In this document: positions 43,065 through 52,580 of the stretch, piece by piece
How positions within the stretch are numbered: the stretch's first letter is position 1
How the letters are laid out: the number at the start of each line of letters is the position of its first letter
Source of the DNA: Paenibacillus xylanilyticus
Lineage (GTDB): Bacteria > Bacillota > Bacilli > Paenibacillales > Paenibacillaceae
Length of the DNA: 64,000 bases
NCBI RefSeq assembly: GCF_013359935.1
Contig: NZ_JABMCB010000154.1
Location: forward strand, 62,001 to 126,000
Direction: 5' to 3'
Made by a program: the position numbers and the translations under genes
The notes under the pieces: generated by a model
What the model was told of the DNA's origin: nothing
Databases searched by the model: none
What the model saw: the letters and a program-made list of their open reading frames with translations, nothing else

Positions 43065-43440
43065 TTGCAATACATTATTGTAATTCATGTTATACATTTT
43101 TTCCGTCTCTAGGTTAACTTCATTTTGTTATGAGAATTATCATTTCTAATCTATTGCAATACCAAAACAACAAGGTAAATTCATTCCGCATGCCATATAT
43201 TCAATGAATAGTGTCGATCATGTTGTTGGATACTCTTTTCACCATGCTCCCTGTTTCATCTCTGACCCGTAGTATACTTGTTGTCAATCGAGTGATTACT
43301 GAGATTCAACTGTTCCATAAATGTTGTGAGATAACAAAAGAAGAGTATCTCTCACTCAATGAGATGATACTCTTCTTAACACATTCGTTCAATCACTCGG
43401 TAATTAAAATTATAATTCATAAATGTAAATCTTGCAATAC
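43065..43440. repeat. Three TTGCAATAC repeats in a gene-free region
   Basis: TTGCAATAC occurs at 43065-43073, 43154-43162 and 43432-43440. The first and third lie in a longer match (TAAnTCTTGCAATACAT). The copies flank the hairpin at 43338. They could be regulator sites or ends of an insertion. Confidence 0.45.
43338..43377. terminator. Strong hairpin, possible terminator
   Basis: A 12-bp perfect stem AAGAAGAGTATC/GATACTCTTCTT lies inside a wider pair of arms (CGAGTGATT/AATCACTCG at 43292 and 43392). On the minus strand it is followed by TTTTGTT. Confidence 0.55.
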
Positions 43441-43546
43441 ATATTTGTTAATAAAGTCTTTCCTCTTAAAAATGAAACTTCATCTTCTATTTGTTCACTT
43501 TTGATCAGTTTAAAATTTTGGAATAAAAATTTACTGTCTCTTCTTC

Positions 43547-43836
43547 CCCGATACTTTTAGCCTCAGTACCTGGTGTCGTTCCCGTGCACATGTACCTATC
43601 TCCCCCTTAGGAATTTTTGGACACATCCAAAATCCTTAGTTTGAGGGTATCGGGTGGATGTCAGTTTGTTTGATGCTGTGGGTAGCCTTTTCTTCGCGAT
43701 CATGGTCGTTCTGCAAAGATGTGCAATGCAACTCTCGAATGGAGGAGCTTATCAGATCAGGATGGTACATCCCGCACACATTGCAACGCAGAGTGATCCG
43801 CTTTAAGAGATCGGTGATCCGAAGATCTCGTTCGGA
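43547..43836. ncRNA. Candidate structured RNA, strand and class unknown
   Basis: Several base-paired elements cluster here: an 8-bp stem CCCGATAC (43547) with GTATCGGG (43647) closing a 108-nt unit, an inner hairpin GGAATTTTTGGA/TCCAAAATCC at 43610-43635, TCCGAA/TTCGGA at 43818-43836 and a repeated GTGATCCG. The region is more GC-rich than its surroundings. No convincing ORF is present on either strand (the 65-codon plus frame has no ribosome site). I do not recognise a known RNA family. Confidence 0.3.
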
Positions 43837-44000
43837 CAGAGCGCCTTATACGTGAGTTGCTGCCCCCATTCGATTATTACAATATCTGAAATATTTTTAG
43901 CGAACCTAGGATTCCGGGCATTTTTGCCACGCTCAGATACTCGAGGCTAATCAAGCAAACAAGCTAGAGCTTTTTGTATATATTGTAAGATTAATAATCA

Positions 44001-45854
44001 CTATCTCGTTGCTTCTAGATGCTCTGCACAACTATAAAGAGTAGAAATTAAGTCTTGCAGAATTTTTTGTTTTAAAGGTTTCACACTAACTTTTGTCATA
44101 GCACAGTCTATTTCATCTGCAAGAGATATTAGTTTCGCTTTCTCACTATAATAATGTGCTCCAGCATTGGATACACTTTCAAACGTATCTCTATAGATTG
44201 AAATAAGAGATTGTAAATTATAGTTACTTGAAACAATTATACTTTGCGAGAATAATTCCTTTGGAATACGGGTGAAAAAGAATTTGTCTTGATATACTTT
44301 CTTAAAAATATCGGAGGAATACAAGGGAACCTTTGTATCTCGCATTGCTGACAGAAAAGCATTAATATTCTCATTTTTTTTCAGTGACTTACTCTCATTT
44401 TGTTTTTCCTCGATGATTAATCTCAATTCAGAATAATCAGATATTTCATTTGTAAATACAGAATTACTAACTATAAATTCTGTTTTATTTGAAAGAACCA
44501 ATTGTAATCCTTTTTTTAGTGATTCTTGATAATTCAAATCTACCTCAATGTAGCCAGATTCAATTAGTTTTCTTAGGTATACTTCCAATATTATGTAGTC
44601 ATAGGGCTTGTACAATCCTTTCGTAGCATAAAATATGCATTCTTTAGCTATTTCGTTTAGTTGTTCATCTTCTTGGTAATAGTAATCAATTAATTTGTTT
44701 AAAAAAGTTAAGTGAATCTTGTTCTTCTCCATTAGTATGTCTATCTCCATTTTTAGAGCTTCTTCATTAAGTGCTCCATACAGAATATAATCGTAAATTG
44801 ATGGAAAAGATCTCCAACCTTCATTTTTTTCTACATACTTATCATAGAATCTATCCATAAAAGATGGTTCTTCAGTAGTTCCGCTGCTCTGTTTGTTTCT
44901 TGCTTTAGCTAGTTTAATCACTCGATAGGTTTGAATCTCCAGCAAATTTTCCTTTTCATCTATGAGCAACTTGATGTTACCGTTTTTATACTCAACAGAA
45001 ATGGCCAGAATAAAACGAAAAATCATCAAACCGTACTCATTGTTAAACTCATGAGGATCAATAACACGTAGTACTCTCTCAAATTTACTTAGTATAAATC
45101 GTAAAGTACGAAGATTTGTACATTCTGCTACCTCCAATTGCCTTAAAATTTCAAACTCATTCTCTTCAACGAACCCAATAAGCATCTTTTGGCTATCAGA
45201 TAGGCCAGAGAAAAAGGTTTTTGCATAGGCCATTAAGTTGCCTTTAAGATTAGATTTATATTCAATTACACGATCTATGAATTTTTCTTGTATGACTGCA
45301 TAATCCGAAGTATCTTCAAATAACTTATCTGTGTTTGCTACTAAAATTACTTTGATCTTTTGATGTTCAATAAAATTGGAGTTAATATAACCTAATACAG
45401 ATTGAATACTCACGTTCTTATCAATTCTCTCAAGATCATCAAAAACAATCACACTTGTACTAAAATCAAGAACTCTTCCCAAGTTATCCATTAGACCATC
45501 CAATCCTGATTGCGAGAATGATTGAACTAGTTTGGAATAATCGCCTGGGATATTACCAATAATGTTTATAGCAGATTTTGCAATTCCATAACTCATTTTT
45601 GTTACTTTGTTCTGTGGCATTCGTGCCAAAATAACTTGTTCACTAATACTATCTAATTTATTTAATCCATTAAGTGATATATATATAACGGAAAAAGAAC
45701 TATTATTATAGCCCTTTTTTGCTTCTATAAAGGGCTTTAATTCATTTAGAATAAAGTAGGTTTTTCCCGAACCCCATTTCCCATTTATCATGATTGAATA
45801 ATCTGTATTGGGTGTTTCAATATACTCATTAATAGTAGTTAAAATATTATTCAT
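44001..45854 (-). CDS. KAP-type P-loop NTPase, second copy
   Basis: The 617-residue product has Walker A GKWGSGKT at residues 25-32 and Walker B VIVFDDLERI near 140, followed by VILVANTDKLF. It resembles the 4044 protein in architecture but is otherwise divergent, especially in the C-terminal 400 residues. No clear transmembrane pair between the Walker motifs. Its start overlaps the end of the upstream partner gene by 8 bases, so the two are translated together. KAP proteins include the phage-exclusion protein PifA. A defence or stress role is inferred. Confidence 0.75.
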   Translation of the reverse strand: MNNILTTINEYIETPNTDYSIMINGKWGSGKTYFILNELKPFIEAKKGYNNSSFSVIYISLNGLNKLDSISEQVILARMPQNKVTKMSYGIAKSAINIIGNIPGDYSKLVQSFSQSGLDGLMDNLGRVLDFSTSVIVFDDLERIDKNVSIQSVLGYINSNFIEHQKIKVILVANTDKLFEDTSDYAVIQEKFIDRVIEYKSNLKGNLMAYAKTFFSGLSDSQKMLIGFVEENEFEILRQLEVAECTNLRTLRFILSKFERVLRVIDPHEFNNEYGLMIFRFILAISVEYKNGNIKLLIDEKENLLEIQTYRVIKLAKARNKQSSGTTEEPSFMDRFYDKYVEKNEGWRSFPSIYDYILYGALNEEALKMEIDILMEKNKIHLTFLNKLIDYYYQEDEQLNEIAKECIFYATKGLYKPYDYIILEVYLRKLIESGYIEVDLNYQESLKKGLQLVLSNKTEFIVSNSVFTNEISDYSELRLIIEEKQNESKSLKKNENINAFLSAMRDTKVPLYSSDIFKKVYQDKFFFTRIPKELFSQSIIVSSNYNLQSLISIYRDTFESVSNAGAHYYSEKAKLISLADEIDCAMTKVSVKPLKQKILQDLISTLYSCAEHLEATR

Positions 45855-47067
45855 AATTCTCCTCAGTCCCCTTTAGTTGGTCTGTCATAAGAACTTGTAT
45901 CGATCTTCTGCCAACACTAGAACTATCTAAAATAACATCTAAAATTCTATATATCCATTCGCTGTCCCTTTCAAGTGGGGATCTTCTCATTTTCAAATAA
46001 CCAAGCAAAGTCTCAAATTCAATACTGCTGTTATCCTTTAAATGACTAACGATGAAATCAATATTCACTTTGTCGTATTCACAAACCTTATCTTTCGTAC
46101 ATTTAATAAACTTGGTAATTATAGACTCAAATCGGCTATCTACTTCTTTTTGAGCTAAAAGTATAGTAAATACGGCTATTACTTTAATATCATCAATAAG
46201 TTCTTTTCCCTTTAAAAAACGACTACTTAAAAAAGGAGACTCTGTAGAGTAGACCTCATGGTCCTTATTAAAGCTCGCAAGTCTTTTTATTTTTGGTACA
46301 CGATCATGTTCTTGGTAATAACTATCTAGTAATGATCTGTTTAAAGGAGTTAGATCCAAGGTTACTGATATAATTCTTAAAGAATCAACTTTATGTAAAT
46401 CAGAAAATTCTACTTGATTATTTGAACACTCTTTAAGTTCTTGAATGAGTTCAGTTAGATAATATTCAAATGGTATCGCTCCTATGTTATTATAGACAGT
46501 TTTGAGAAATTCCAAATCGTTTCCGTGTAATGATAGCTTCTTGACATTAAAGAGTTCTTTTATTCCGATTGAAGTTTCACTCGCTGTTTGGTATATTGAA
46601 TCGCCGAATCTGGCTTTGTTCCACGGAAAGTAAGTTAATCCATACTCTAGAACAACTGAATTAAGATCAAGTTTCGATATTGCCATAACCGGATCAGAAT
46701 TCTCTTTGCTTATATATTTAATAAGAGGAACTACCAAACATTTACTATAACTAAACTGCTTATTCGCATCTCCTGAGGTTTTATTGTTCAGCGTCTCTCG
46801 CACTGTTTTAAAAAGAGCAGTAACAGTGCTGCTAAGGCTTCTGTCGTAGAGTTCGATTGGTTCTATCTCCCGTCTTCCTCTATAGAATTGATCTACATTT
46901 GCTAGTGTTTTCCTCTCTATGGGTGATAATGCTCTAAAACAAGTTACCGCAGTAGCGTCATCTATTGAATCGATTAAGGTAAAGATCAAAGTGCATTTTT
47001 CACATATTTTGGAGCTAACTTTGTTCAGACTGTAATCAAAATCGCATAGACAAAAATCACTATTCAT
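45847..47067 (-). CDS. Partner protein of KAP NTPase with N-terminal Cys cluster
   Basis: I place the start at the ATG at 47067, which follows AGGAGAG, giving 406 residues; the frame is open to 47103. A Cys cluster near the N-terminus (CLCDFDYSL then ICEKC) could bind zinc. The rest is helical with no recognised motif. It overlaps the KAP gene by 8 bases. Whether it is an effector, sensor or adaptor cannot be told. It differs completely from the HExxH partner of the other KAP gene. Confidence 0.6.
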   Translation of the reverse strand: MNSDFCLCDFDYSLNKVSSKICEKCTLIFTLIDSIDDATAVTCFRALSPIERKTLANVDQFYRGRREIEPIELYDRSLSSTVTALFKTVRETLNNKTSGDANKQFSYSKCLVVPLIKYISKENSDPVMAISKLDLNSVVLEYGLTYFPWNKARFGDSIYQTASETSIGIKELFNVKKLSLHGNDLEFLKTVYNNIGAIPFEYYLTELIQELKECSNNQVEFSDLHKVDSLRIISVTLDLTPLNRSLLDSYYQEHDRVPKIKRLASFNKDHEVYSTESPFLSSRFLKGKELIDDIKVIAVFTILLAQKEVDSRFESIITKFIKCTKDKVCEYDKVNIDFIVSHLKDNSSIEFETLLGYLKMRRSPLERDSEWIYRILDVILDSSSVGRRSIQVLMTDQLKGTEENYE

Positions 47068-47312
47068 TATCATCTCTCCTGAAAATATCTTCTGTTGAGA
47101 CATTTGTGTAAGCAGTTACTCCCCTGATGTGTATATTATCACTGCCTTATAAACGAAATCTAAACATTAAGACCACATATATTTACTAACATCTACCTTA
47201 TTATAGCTTAACTACTTTGTTAAATGACAAAGTAAAATCATAATTTGACTTTACTATAGTTACAGTATTGGCCTTGGAGAAACTTCAATCAATACCTGTC
47301 CTACAACAAGAA

Positions 47313-47333
47313 AGGACCCCTTTTCGGAGTCCT
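47313..47333 (-). terminator. Intrinsic terminator-like hairpin
   Basis: The stem AGGACCCC/GGAGTCCT (one G·U) is followed by TTCTTG on the minus strand. It lies past the end of the decayed HEPN-type gene. Confidence 0.55.
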
Positions 47334-47641
47334 CTGCATAACGGTTCAAAACAAGTTTTTTAATCGGTCAACTTTGGGGGGACAGGTTAGTGTGAAATAT
47401 AAGTTCTAACTTACTCTAAACCGTTTTTCTTGCATAATTTCTAAATATAAGTTACACCTCAGATGGAAGTTAAGAAATTGACTATCAGGTTGATTCCTGG
47501 TGCTGCAGTGAACAAAATCGTTACGCTTTCTCATAGGAACCTGTACATTAAAGTACACTTTGTTCGTTTGGAGCCTTAAGGCTCTTCCATCAGCAACACT
47601 CTAAACATTCGTCTATAAGTCGGGTTCAATGATTTTAGATA

Positions 47642-48703
47642 CTAGGTAGTCAAAAAGAGGATACATCTTAGAGCATTGATTTTGTAGCCAAATCTAGTAT
47701 CTGCACCATGAAGAATCACATGTCTACTTAAAGGAGAGCGAATAACTTAACGAATCCAGTACACAACCGATGTAAAACATTAAAACTGCGTCATCCAATG
47801 AAAAATCACTTGTTTCGTTAAGTAACTCCTCCCCTAAACGTTTTAACCGGTTTTGAGTAATATAATATATCCTGAGCATTACCTCTTTCTATAATTAGAC
47901 CTTCAATCCTAGGTAACAGAGTTGATATTGCACTGTAGTATCTTCCATCTTGGAAACTAAGTATAGATTCTCCTAGGATAGGAACACGAGACTTAAGCCA
48001 ATCAATTTCACTCCAATGTTCAAAAAATGAGTGTATTATTTCATCATTAAAAGTTCTTTCTATAATATCGTATATGTTCACTTTTAATCTGATCAATGTC
48101 TATATGCTTAAATTCGGAAAAATTCATTGAATGATGCGGAGGGAAATTGAGAGCAATCATATGCTCTTTGCCTTTCTGGATGTTATCTCTTGCTTCCTTG
48201 AGTAAACCAGGAATTTTATTTATTTCTCCATAACTGGAATGCATCATTATTATTCCAAACGTTGCTAATCTGAGAAAAAGTATCATTAATATTTCGTTGA
48301 ACCTCGGACCATACTTTTTGAGCATTTGCAATTGCTTCAAATATATCATTATTGGTTTTTTTGTATGCAGCTCCAGCAATTGCTTCCTTTATCGAGTCGG
48401 ATATACTATTGTTTCGCGAATTGCATCAAACCCTTTAAATGTTTCTCTTATGGCATCGTGCCCTTTGAGCGATTCTCTTATGGCGTCAAATTCTCTATTC
48501 GCTTCAAATGCTACATTTAATCCGTCGTCCTCTCTACTAATTTCTGTTAACCCTGTACTTTCTCTTATTACTCCGAAATTATTACCGCTCAAGAGAGGTT
48601 GAATTAAAGATTTGATATCTTCTTGTAATCTAAATATTTGAATTATATATTGGGAGAAGGCACCTTCAGTACAACGAAAATTTATATCATAATTTTTTTC
48701 CAT
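47642..48703 (-). pseudogene. HEPN-type gene broken by several frameshifts
   Basis: Starting at an ATG at 48703, good protein sequence continues across at least four frames. Frame 1 reads MEKNYDINFRC to about GFDAIRE. Frame 2 reads SISDSIKEAIAGAAYKKTNN to LWRNK. Frame 3 reads INKIPGLLKEARDNIQKGKE to YYRKNF. Frame 4 reads IYDIIERTFNDEIIHSFFEH, then YYSAISTLLPRIEGLI. A last frame has RHVILHGADTRFGYKINAL, stopping at 47642. RHVILH is an RX4H motif typical of HEPN RNases, and the LLPRIEGLI-then-RHxxLHG order matches a common abortive-infection-type HEPN family. The intact product would be about 350 residues. It is clearly inactive as read. Confidence 0.6.
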
Positions 48704-48767
48704 ATCGACTCATCAATCCCTTCATATTAGCCAAGTTAAATTGTAGCCTTATTTTCTTTTTCAGAAA

Positions 48768-49217
48768 CTAAAAATTTTTATTAATTGTCTTGTTTATTTT
48801 CATACAAGTTTCTGTCTGCTCCAACGCAATTGTGTAAGGTGCTCTTAGATTGAAAATTCTCATTAATCCAAGTATCAATTCTAAATACAAATTCGACAAC
48901 TCAACATTATAATCAGTGAGATCCAGTTGTCTACTTTCATCATTAACTGAAGAAGCATCTCGAATGATCCACATAGTAACCCAACATTCAAATTATGTAA
49001 ATATGGCTCCCAGATCTTCTCACCTGCTTTTGAACGTCTCGGATTTATTGCTTCAGCTTTACGAGTCCAAACCCACCATGCACTAGCTCAATGAACGTAA
49101 ATTGACTCTGATACTTTTTCTTTGTTCGCTTGCTTTACGGTCCATAAGGAATTCCAAGCCATCTAATCTTCTTTCTTTAAGAAAAGTAATTCGATATTCT
49201 TTATGTAGCACATCTCT
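48768..49217 (-). pseudogene. Coding debris upstream of the HEPN-type remnant
   Basis: Three short minus-strand frames lie end to end without ribosome sites. The first is LHKEYRITFLKERRLDGLEF (49083-49217). The second is AWWVWTRKAEAINPRRSKAG, followed by KIWEPYLHNLNVG. The third is a 68-codon frame from an ATG at 48974 (YLELILGLMRIFNLRAPYTI). The second and third appear to be one gene split by a frameshift near 48980. No family is recognised. Confidence 0.35.
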
Positions 49218-49299
49218 CTATTGTGTCACACAATTGTGTTTCACAAATAGGAGATGTGAATATTATCATGACTCTGAAAAATCAAAAGTCTACTAACCT

Positions 49300-50079
49300 C
49301 TACTGGAAAATGGGATCACCAAGAATCAATTGAGTATCCGTCAAATCGCTTGTTAAAACGATTCGAATTTTCTTCTTACCCCTTAGGTCTAATGTGAATT
49401 TCTTTGCTCCGTCAGTAGGTCGGATACTTGTTGTATAAAAGGCAATTTCTTTCTTGCCGTCAATGTCTAAGAACCTTACTTCAACTGGTTCATTGACGTT
49501 CGTACTTGTGTTAGTCTTCGTAGTAGCGGGTGCTTCTTTTTTTACAGCCATATATAGAGACAGGTTGTCGTATTCCTCGGTGGCGAAATCAATTGTCGTC
49601 CTTGCTGATTTACCTTTTAATATCCCTCCTTGTGAGAATGAGACAGTTCCCACCTGTAGATCACTTGCGATAGTAGTTAAGAGTAGTTTGCTATCGAGAA
49701 TCCCAGGGAATTCTACCAAAGTCACCGGTTTACTAACCTCATTAACAGGAGTCGTCGTTTGATTTGGATCAATACCAGTATCTGGCTCAACAAGTGTGAC
49801 CGCTTTGGATCCCTTGTCCCATTCGATCCCCCAACCTAGCGTTTCAGAAATGGACCGGATAGGAAGATAAACACTCCCTTCAATGATAACCGGATCAATC
49901 TTTTTCCCCTCCGCATTTCTTAACGTTAGCTGCTGACCATCTTTAAAGATTTTCAAATTACTTTCAATAAGTGCTTGAATTGCGTTGCTTGATTGAGCCA
50001 ATGAAGTTCCAGTTACCAATAGAGAGACTAAACTCATAAATATAATTGTTTTCCCAAAACGCTTTGATGCTTTTTTCAT
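49300..50079 (-). CDS. Stalk-domain (copper amine oxidase N-terminal-like) secreted protein
   Basis: The ATG at 50079 follows AGGAGG; a longer frame to 50100 crosses the ribosome site. A signal peptide (FGKTIIFMSLVSLLVTGTS) precedes a stalk domain: IFKDGQQLTLRNAEGKKIDP, YLPIRSISETLGWGIEWDKG and KAVTLVEP, at residues about 45-105. The C-terminal half (from residue 120) looks like an NPCBM-type beta domain with IDFATEEYDNLSLYMAV and KIRIVLTSDLTDTQ. Stalk domains are abundant in Paenibacillus surface proteins. It is directly downstream of the CpaE-like ATPase and is likely part of the envelope machine. Confidence 0.75.
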   Translation of the reverse strand: MKKASKRFGKTIIFMSLVSLLVTGTSLAQSSNAIQALIESNLKIFKDGQQLTLRNAEGKKIDPVIIEGSVYLPIRSISETLGWGIEWDKGSKAVTLVEPDTGIDPNQTTTPVNEVSKPVTLVEFPGILDSKLLLTTIASDLQVGTVSFSQGGILKGKSARTTIDFATEEYDNLSLYMAVKKEAPATTKTNTSTNVNEPVEVRFLDIDGKKEIAFYTTSIRPTDGAKKFTLDLRGKKKIRIVLTSDLTDTQLILGDPIFQ

Positions 50080-50130
50080 CTGAATCCTCCTCGATATCAT
50101 TGATTTACAAGCCTGTATTTTCGCAAAAAG

Positions 50131-52011
50131 TTAGACAATGGAACGTAAACCCAAATGTTCAGCTACATGATCTTGAAGCTGTCTCTTCCAATCTTTGTTG
50201 GAAATACTAGAACCAAGTTTTCCAATCACAGGTACACCTAAAGCATCTTCCCAAGGGATCTTCCCCTCTCCTCCTCCCTGGATAATAAGACCGATTTTCT
50301 TCCACTCATCTCCCATTCTTTTTAGATGAGACATTTGAATGTCAGCCATACCCAGATGATCATCAGAGTTCTGAACAACCCAAATTGATTTTGTGCACCA
50401 TTCATGTGAAGCCATGAGCAGTAAAGGTGAACTCTGACTCTGAAGATCTGCTAGAATTGTTTTCCCCACAAAGGCTCTCTCAGCTCGTACCAACCACACT
50501 CTCAGCAAAGTATCATTGAAAGGTTTTTTACTTGAGTAAATCCATGGGGCACAAAGATACTTATTCTTACATAGAGCCAATTCTTCGAGACCATCAGGAG
50601 TATCCGCAATGGTATGAGAAGGATGTAGCCCTAATTTCCCTGCAATCTGTCCATAGCTATACGATATTTCGGCTACACCAAGTGCTTTGTCTTCTGCACC
50701 TTCTGATAAAGATAAAATCATGGACGTTGCTCCCGCCCCTCCCTTTGGGGAGTAAAAGATAATTCGATGTGGCATTGGATAGGAAAAAGGTGAATATCCC
50801 TTTGCATGAGTGGTACTCTCGTGAACATCACCATCCTGCTTGCTTGTATCTTTTGACCTTCTAAATATTTGAAAAATGGGATTCTTTAATATGGTCCCTT
50901 TCGTTCCCTTTGGAGTCTCACCAACTTCCAGTGGTTTTTGTTCCTCACTAGGCCTAGATGGCTCCTCAACTCCTTCAGCCGGTGAAGCATGGGTTACTGT
51001 CGGTGTTTTCACTTCAACGTCCATATGTGGTATTTCGGCAGGTTTTATAGCCACCTCAATCTTTGGTGGATTGACCGAAGGACGAGAAGACAGAAACGAA
51101 GGCTCTGAAGGGTGATCTGTATTCTCCGGGTCTGTATCAGGTGAAACCTCAACTTTTTCCTCCACCTTCGTAACCACTTCATTCTGGGATATATTTACTT
51201 GATTCCCCACTGGGTCCATTGCTTGAGGAGAATCTTGATATTCTGTTACGTCTTGTAGAGTGTTGGGAACTTTTACGAGACGTTCAATATCTGCAGATGA
51301 CACATTATTTCTGGCTAAAAAGTGATAGTAACCTTTTGACACTAAGCGCTGGTATAGTTTGTTGTTTTTCCGCTCAAATAACATCATCGCAAGACGAGTA
51401 TTTTCTGAAGATTGAAAATGGCTTACTACCTGAAGAATTTTCAAATCTCTCAAGGTGGGTTCGTCCTTAGGCATCACACCTTCTTCAAGGAAGATAACCT
51501 CAGGGTTATTTAACTTCTCCAAATCCATCACATCATTGAACTTATTGCTTTTCGCTACAACCTGGATACCTCCAAAAGATTCAATTAGCTCAATTAAACT
51601 GGTATTCTTTGCAACAATGGCGACCTTTGCTCCTGTTTTATCTGTTGGGATATTTTGCAGACTATCCTCACTCTTACTTTCATCATCATTTCCAGCATCT
51701 TGGGAGTGATATGTTTGGCGACTGGTACTTTCAATCTCTAGTCCAAGAGATTGAATCCAATCCTTAGCCGCATTTCTAAAATCACGCGTACCTGAATACA
51801 CCAGACTGGGCAACGGGAGTGAACTAACCTGGATAAAGAAAGGAAGACTTTCTTCAATCACTAAACCATCAATTTTTTGTTTCTGAACATAATCGAGAGC
51901 CGAATTCCAAGAAGTAAGGGCTGAGGAAATTTTTATACTTGGGTTTAACCCATTAATGGCTACGGAAATGCGCTCGTAGCTGGTTGGCTTACAAATAACA
52001 GCAACATGCAT
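50131..52011 (-). CDS. Large CpaE-like protein: receiver-like N-terminus and ParA-like C-terminus
   Basis: The ATG at 52011 follows AGGAGG and the product is 626 residues. Two receiver-like alpha/beta units at the N-terminus (MHVAVICKPTSYERISVAI, then VAIVAKNTSLIELIESFGG) are followed by a long Pro/Glu/Thr-rich linker (about 255-385). A ParA/MinD-like domain then opens with FYSPKGGAGATSMILS. The P-loop has GGAGATS in place of GGVGKTT, losing the catalytic lysine but keeping the deviant lysine of KGG. A second such degenerate ATPase at 35870 belongs to the same transcription direction. Likely a positioning or assembly factor. Confidence 0.65.
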   Translation of the reverse strand: MHVAVICKPTSYERISVAINGLNPSIKISSALTSWNSALDYVQKQKIDGLVIEESLPFFIQVSSLPLPSLVYSGTRDFRNAAKDWIQSLGLEIESTSRQTYHSQDAGNDDESKSEDSLQNIPTDKTGAKVAIVAKNTSLIELIESFGGIQVVAKSNKFNDVMDLEKLNNPEVIFLEEGVMPKDEPTLRDLKILQVVSHFQSSENTRLAMMLFERKNNKLYQRLVSKGYYHFLARNNVSSADIERLVKVPNTLQDVTEYQDSPQAMDPVGNQVNISQNEVVTKVEEKVEVSPDTDPENTDHPSEPSFLSSRPSVNPPKIEVAIKPAEIPHMDVEVKTPTVTHASPAEGVEEPSRPSEEQKPLEVGETPKGTKGTILKNPIFQIFRRSKDTSKQDGDVHESTTHAKGYSPFSYPMPHRIIFYSPKGGAGATSMILSLSEGAEDKALGVAEISYSYGQIAGKLGLHPSHTIADTPDGLEELALCKNKYLCAPWIYSSKKPFNDTLLRVWLVRAERAFVGKTILADLQSQSSPLLLMASHEWCTKSIWVVQNSDDHLGMADIQMSHLKRMGDEWKKIGLIIQGGGEGKIPWEDALGVPVIGKLGSSISNKDWKRQLQDHVAEHLGLRSIV

Positions 52012-52057
52012 GATTATTCCTCCTGTTCGTCAAAGACGTCTTACCTGTAGATAAAAA

Positions 52058-52084
52058 AAGAGCGACGGAACTTCCGTCGCTCTT
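52058..52084 (-). terminator. Intrinsic terminator in the T4SS block
   Basis: A perfect 13-bp stem AAGAGCGACGGAA/TTCCGTCGCTCTT is followed by TTTTTTTATC on the minus strand. Confidence 0.95.
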
Positions 52085-52102
52085 CAAGTCAAAAAGTATG
52101 TC

Positions 52103-52513
52103 TTAAAAATAGTTGCGAATGGTCGTGGCTACGTAATCCATGTAATCTACTGCTTTCCGGAGATCACCTAATACAAACATAATCCCAAAGCCAATGACAA
52201 GCGCCAATCCACCTAATGCTAAAAGCTTTTTTGAAAAGATCCCACACACCATAAGGATGATTCCGACAATCAAACAGAAGAAAAACAATGGATAAGCCAT
52301 CTTTCCTCCTACTGTCTCTGCATCCTTGGTTAAGGCATCCATGCCTTTTGAGAATCTTCCTTTATCCACGGTAGATAGATCAAGGCTAGTATTACTATTG
52401 GTACTTGGAATGTCCAATCCTGAATTGCTATTGCTGCTTGATGCAAAAGAAGGTACAGAAAAAACAAGCATAAGCACCATCATTAGTGAAAACATGAAAC
52501 CTTTTTTTCTCAT
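52103..52513 (-). CDS. VirB2/TrbC-like small membrane protein (pilin candidate 1)
   Basis: The 136-residue product has a signal peptide (GFMFSLMMVLMLVFSVPSF, cleaved after ASA), a Ser/Asn-rich linker and two membrane helices: PLFFFCLIVGIILMVCGIF and LLALGGLALVIGFGIMFVL. This is the topology of VirB2/TrbC pilins and of other T4SS small membrane proteins. It lies between the transglycosylase-M23 gene and the CpaE-like gene, and has its own terminator. A role as pilin is inferred. Confidence 0.6.
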   Translation of the reverse strand: MRKKGFMFSLMMVLMLVFSVPSFASSSNSNSGLDIPSTNSNTSLDLSTVDKGRFSKGMDALTKDAETVGGKMAYPLFFFCLIVGIILMVCGIFSKKLLALGGLALVIGFGIMFVLGDLRKAVDYMDYVATTIRNYF

Positions 52514-52580
52514 ATTCTTACCTCTTTCATCCTAATTTGAACTGGGAAATGTTCTGCATCCCCCCTTTCACAAATAATCA

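Noticed and set aside
43211..43855. Plus-strand frames of 97 and 65 codons in the gene-free zone
   Set aside because: No ribosome sites, one crosses the strong hairpin at 43338, and the composition is not protein-like. The region fits repeats and structured RNA better.
49102..49296. Plus-strand frame of 64 codons opposite the gene debris
   Set aside because: Shadow of the minus-strand remnant at 49083-49217, with no ribosome site.
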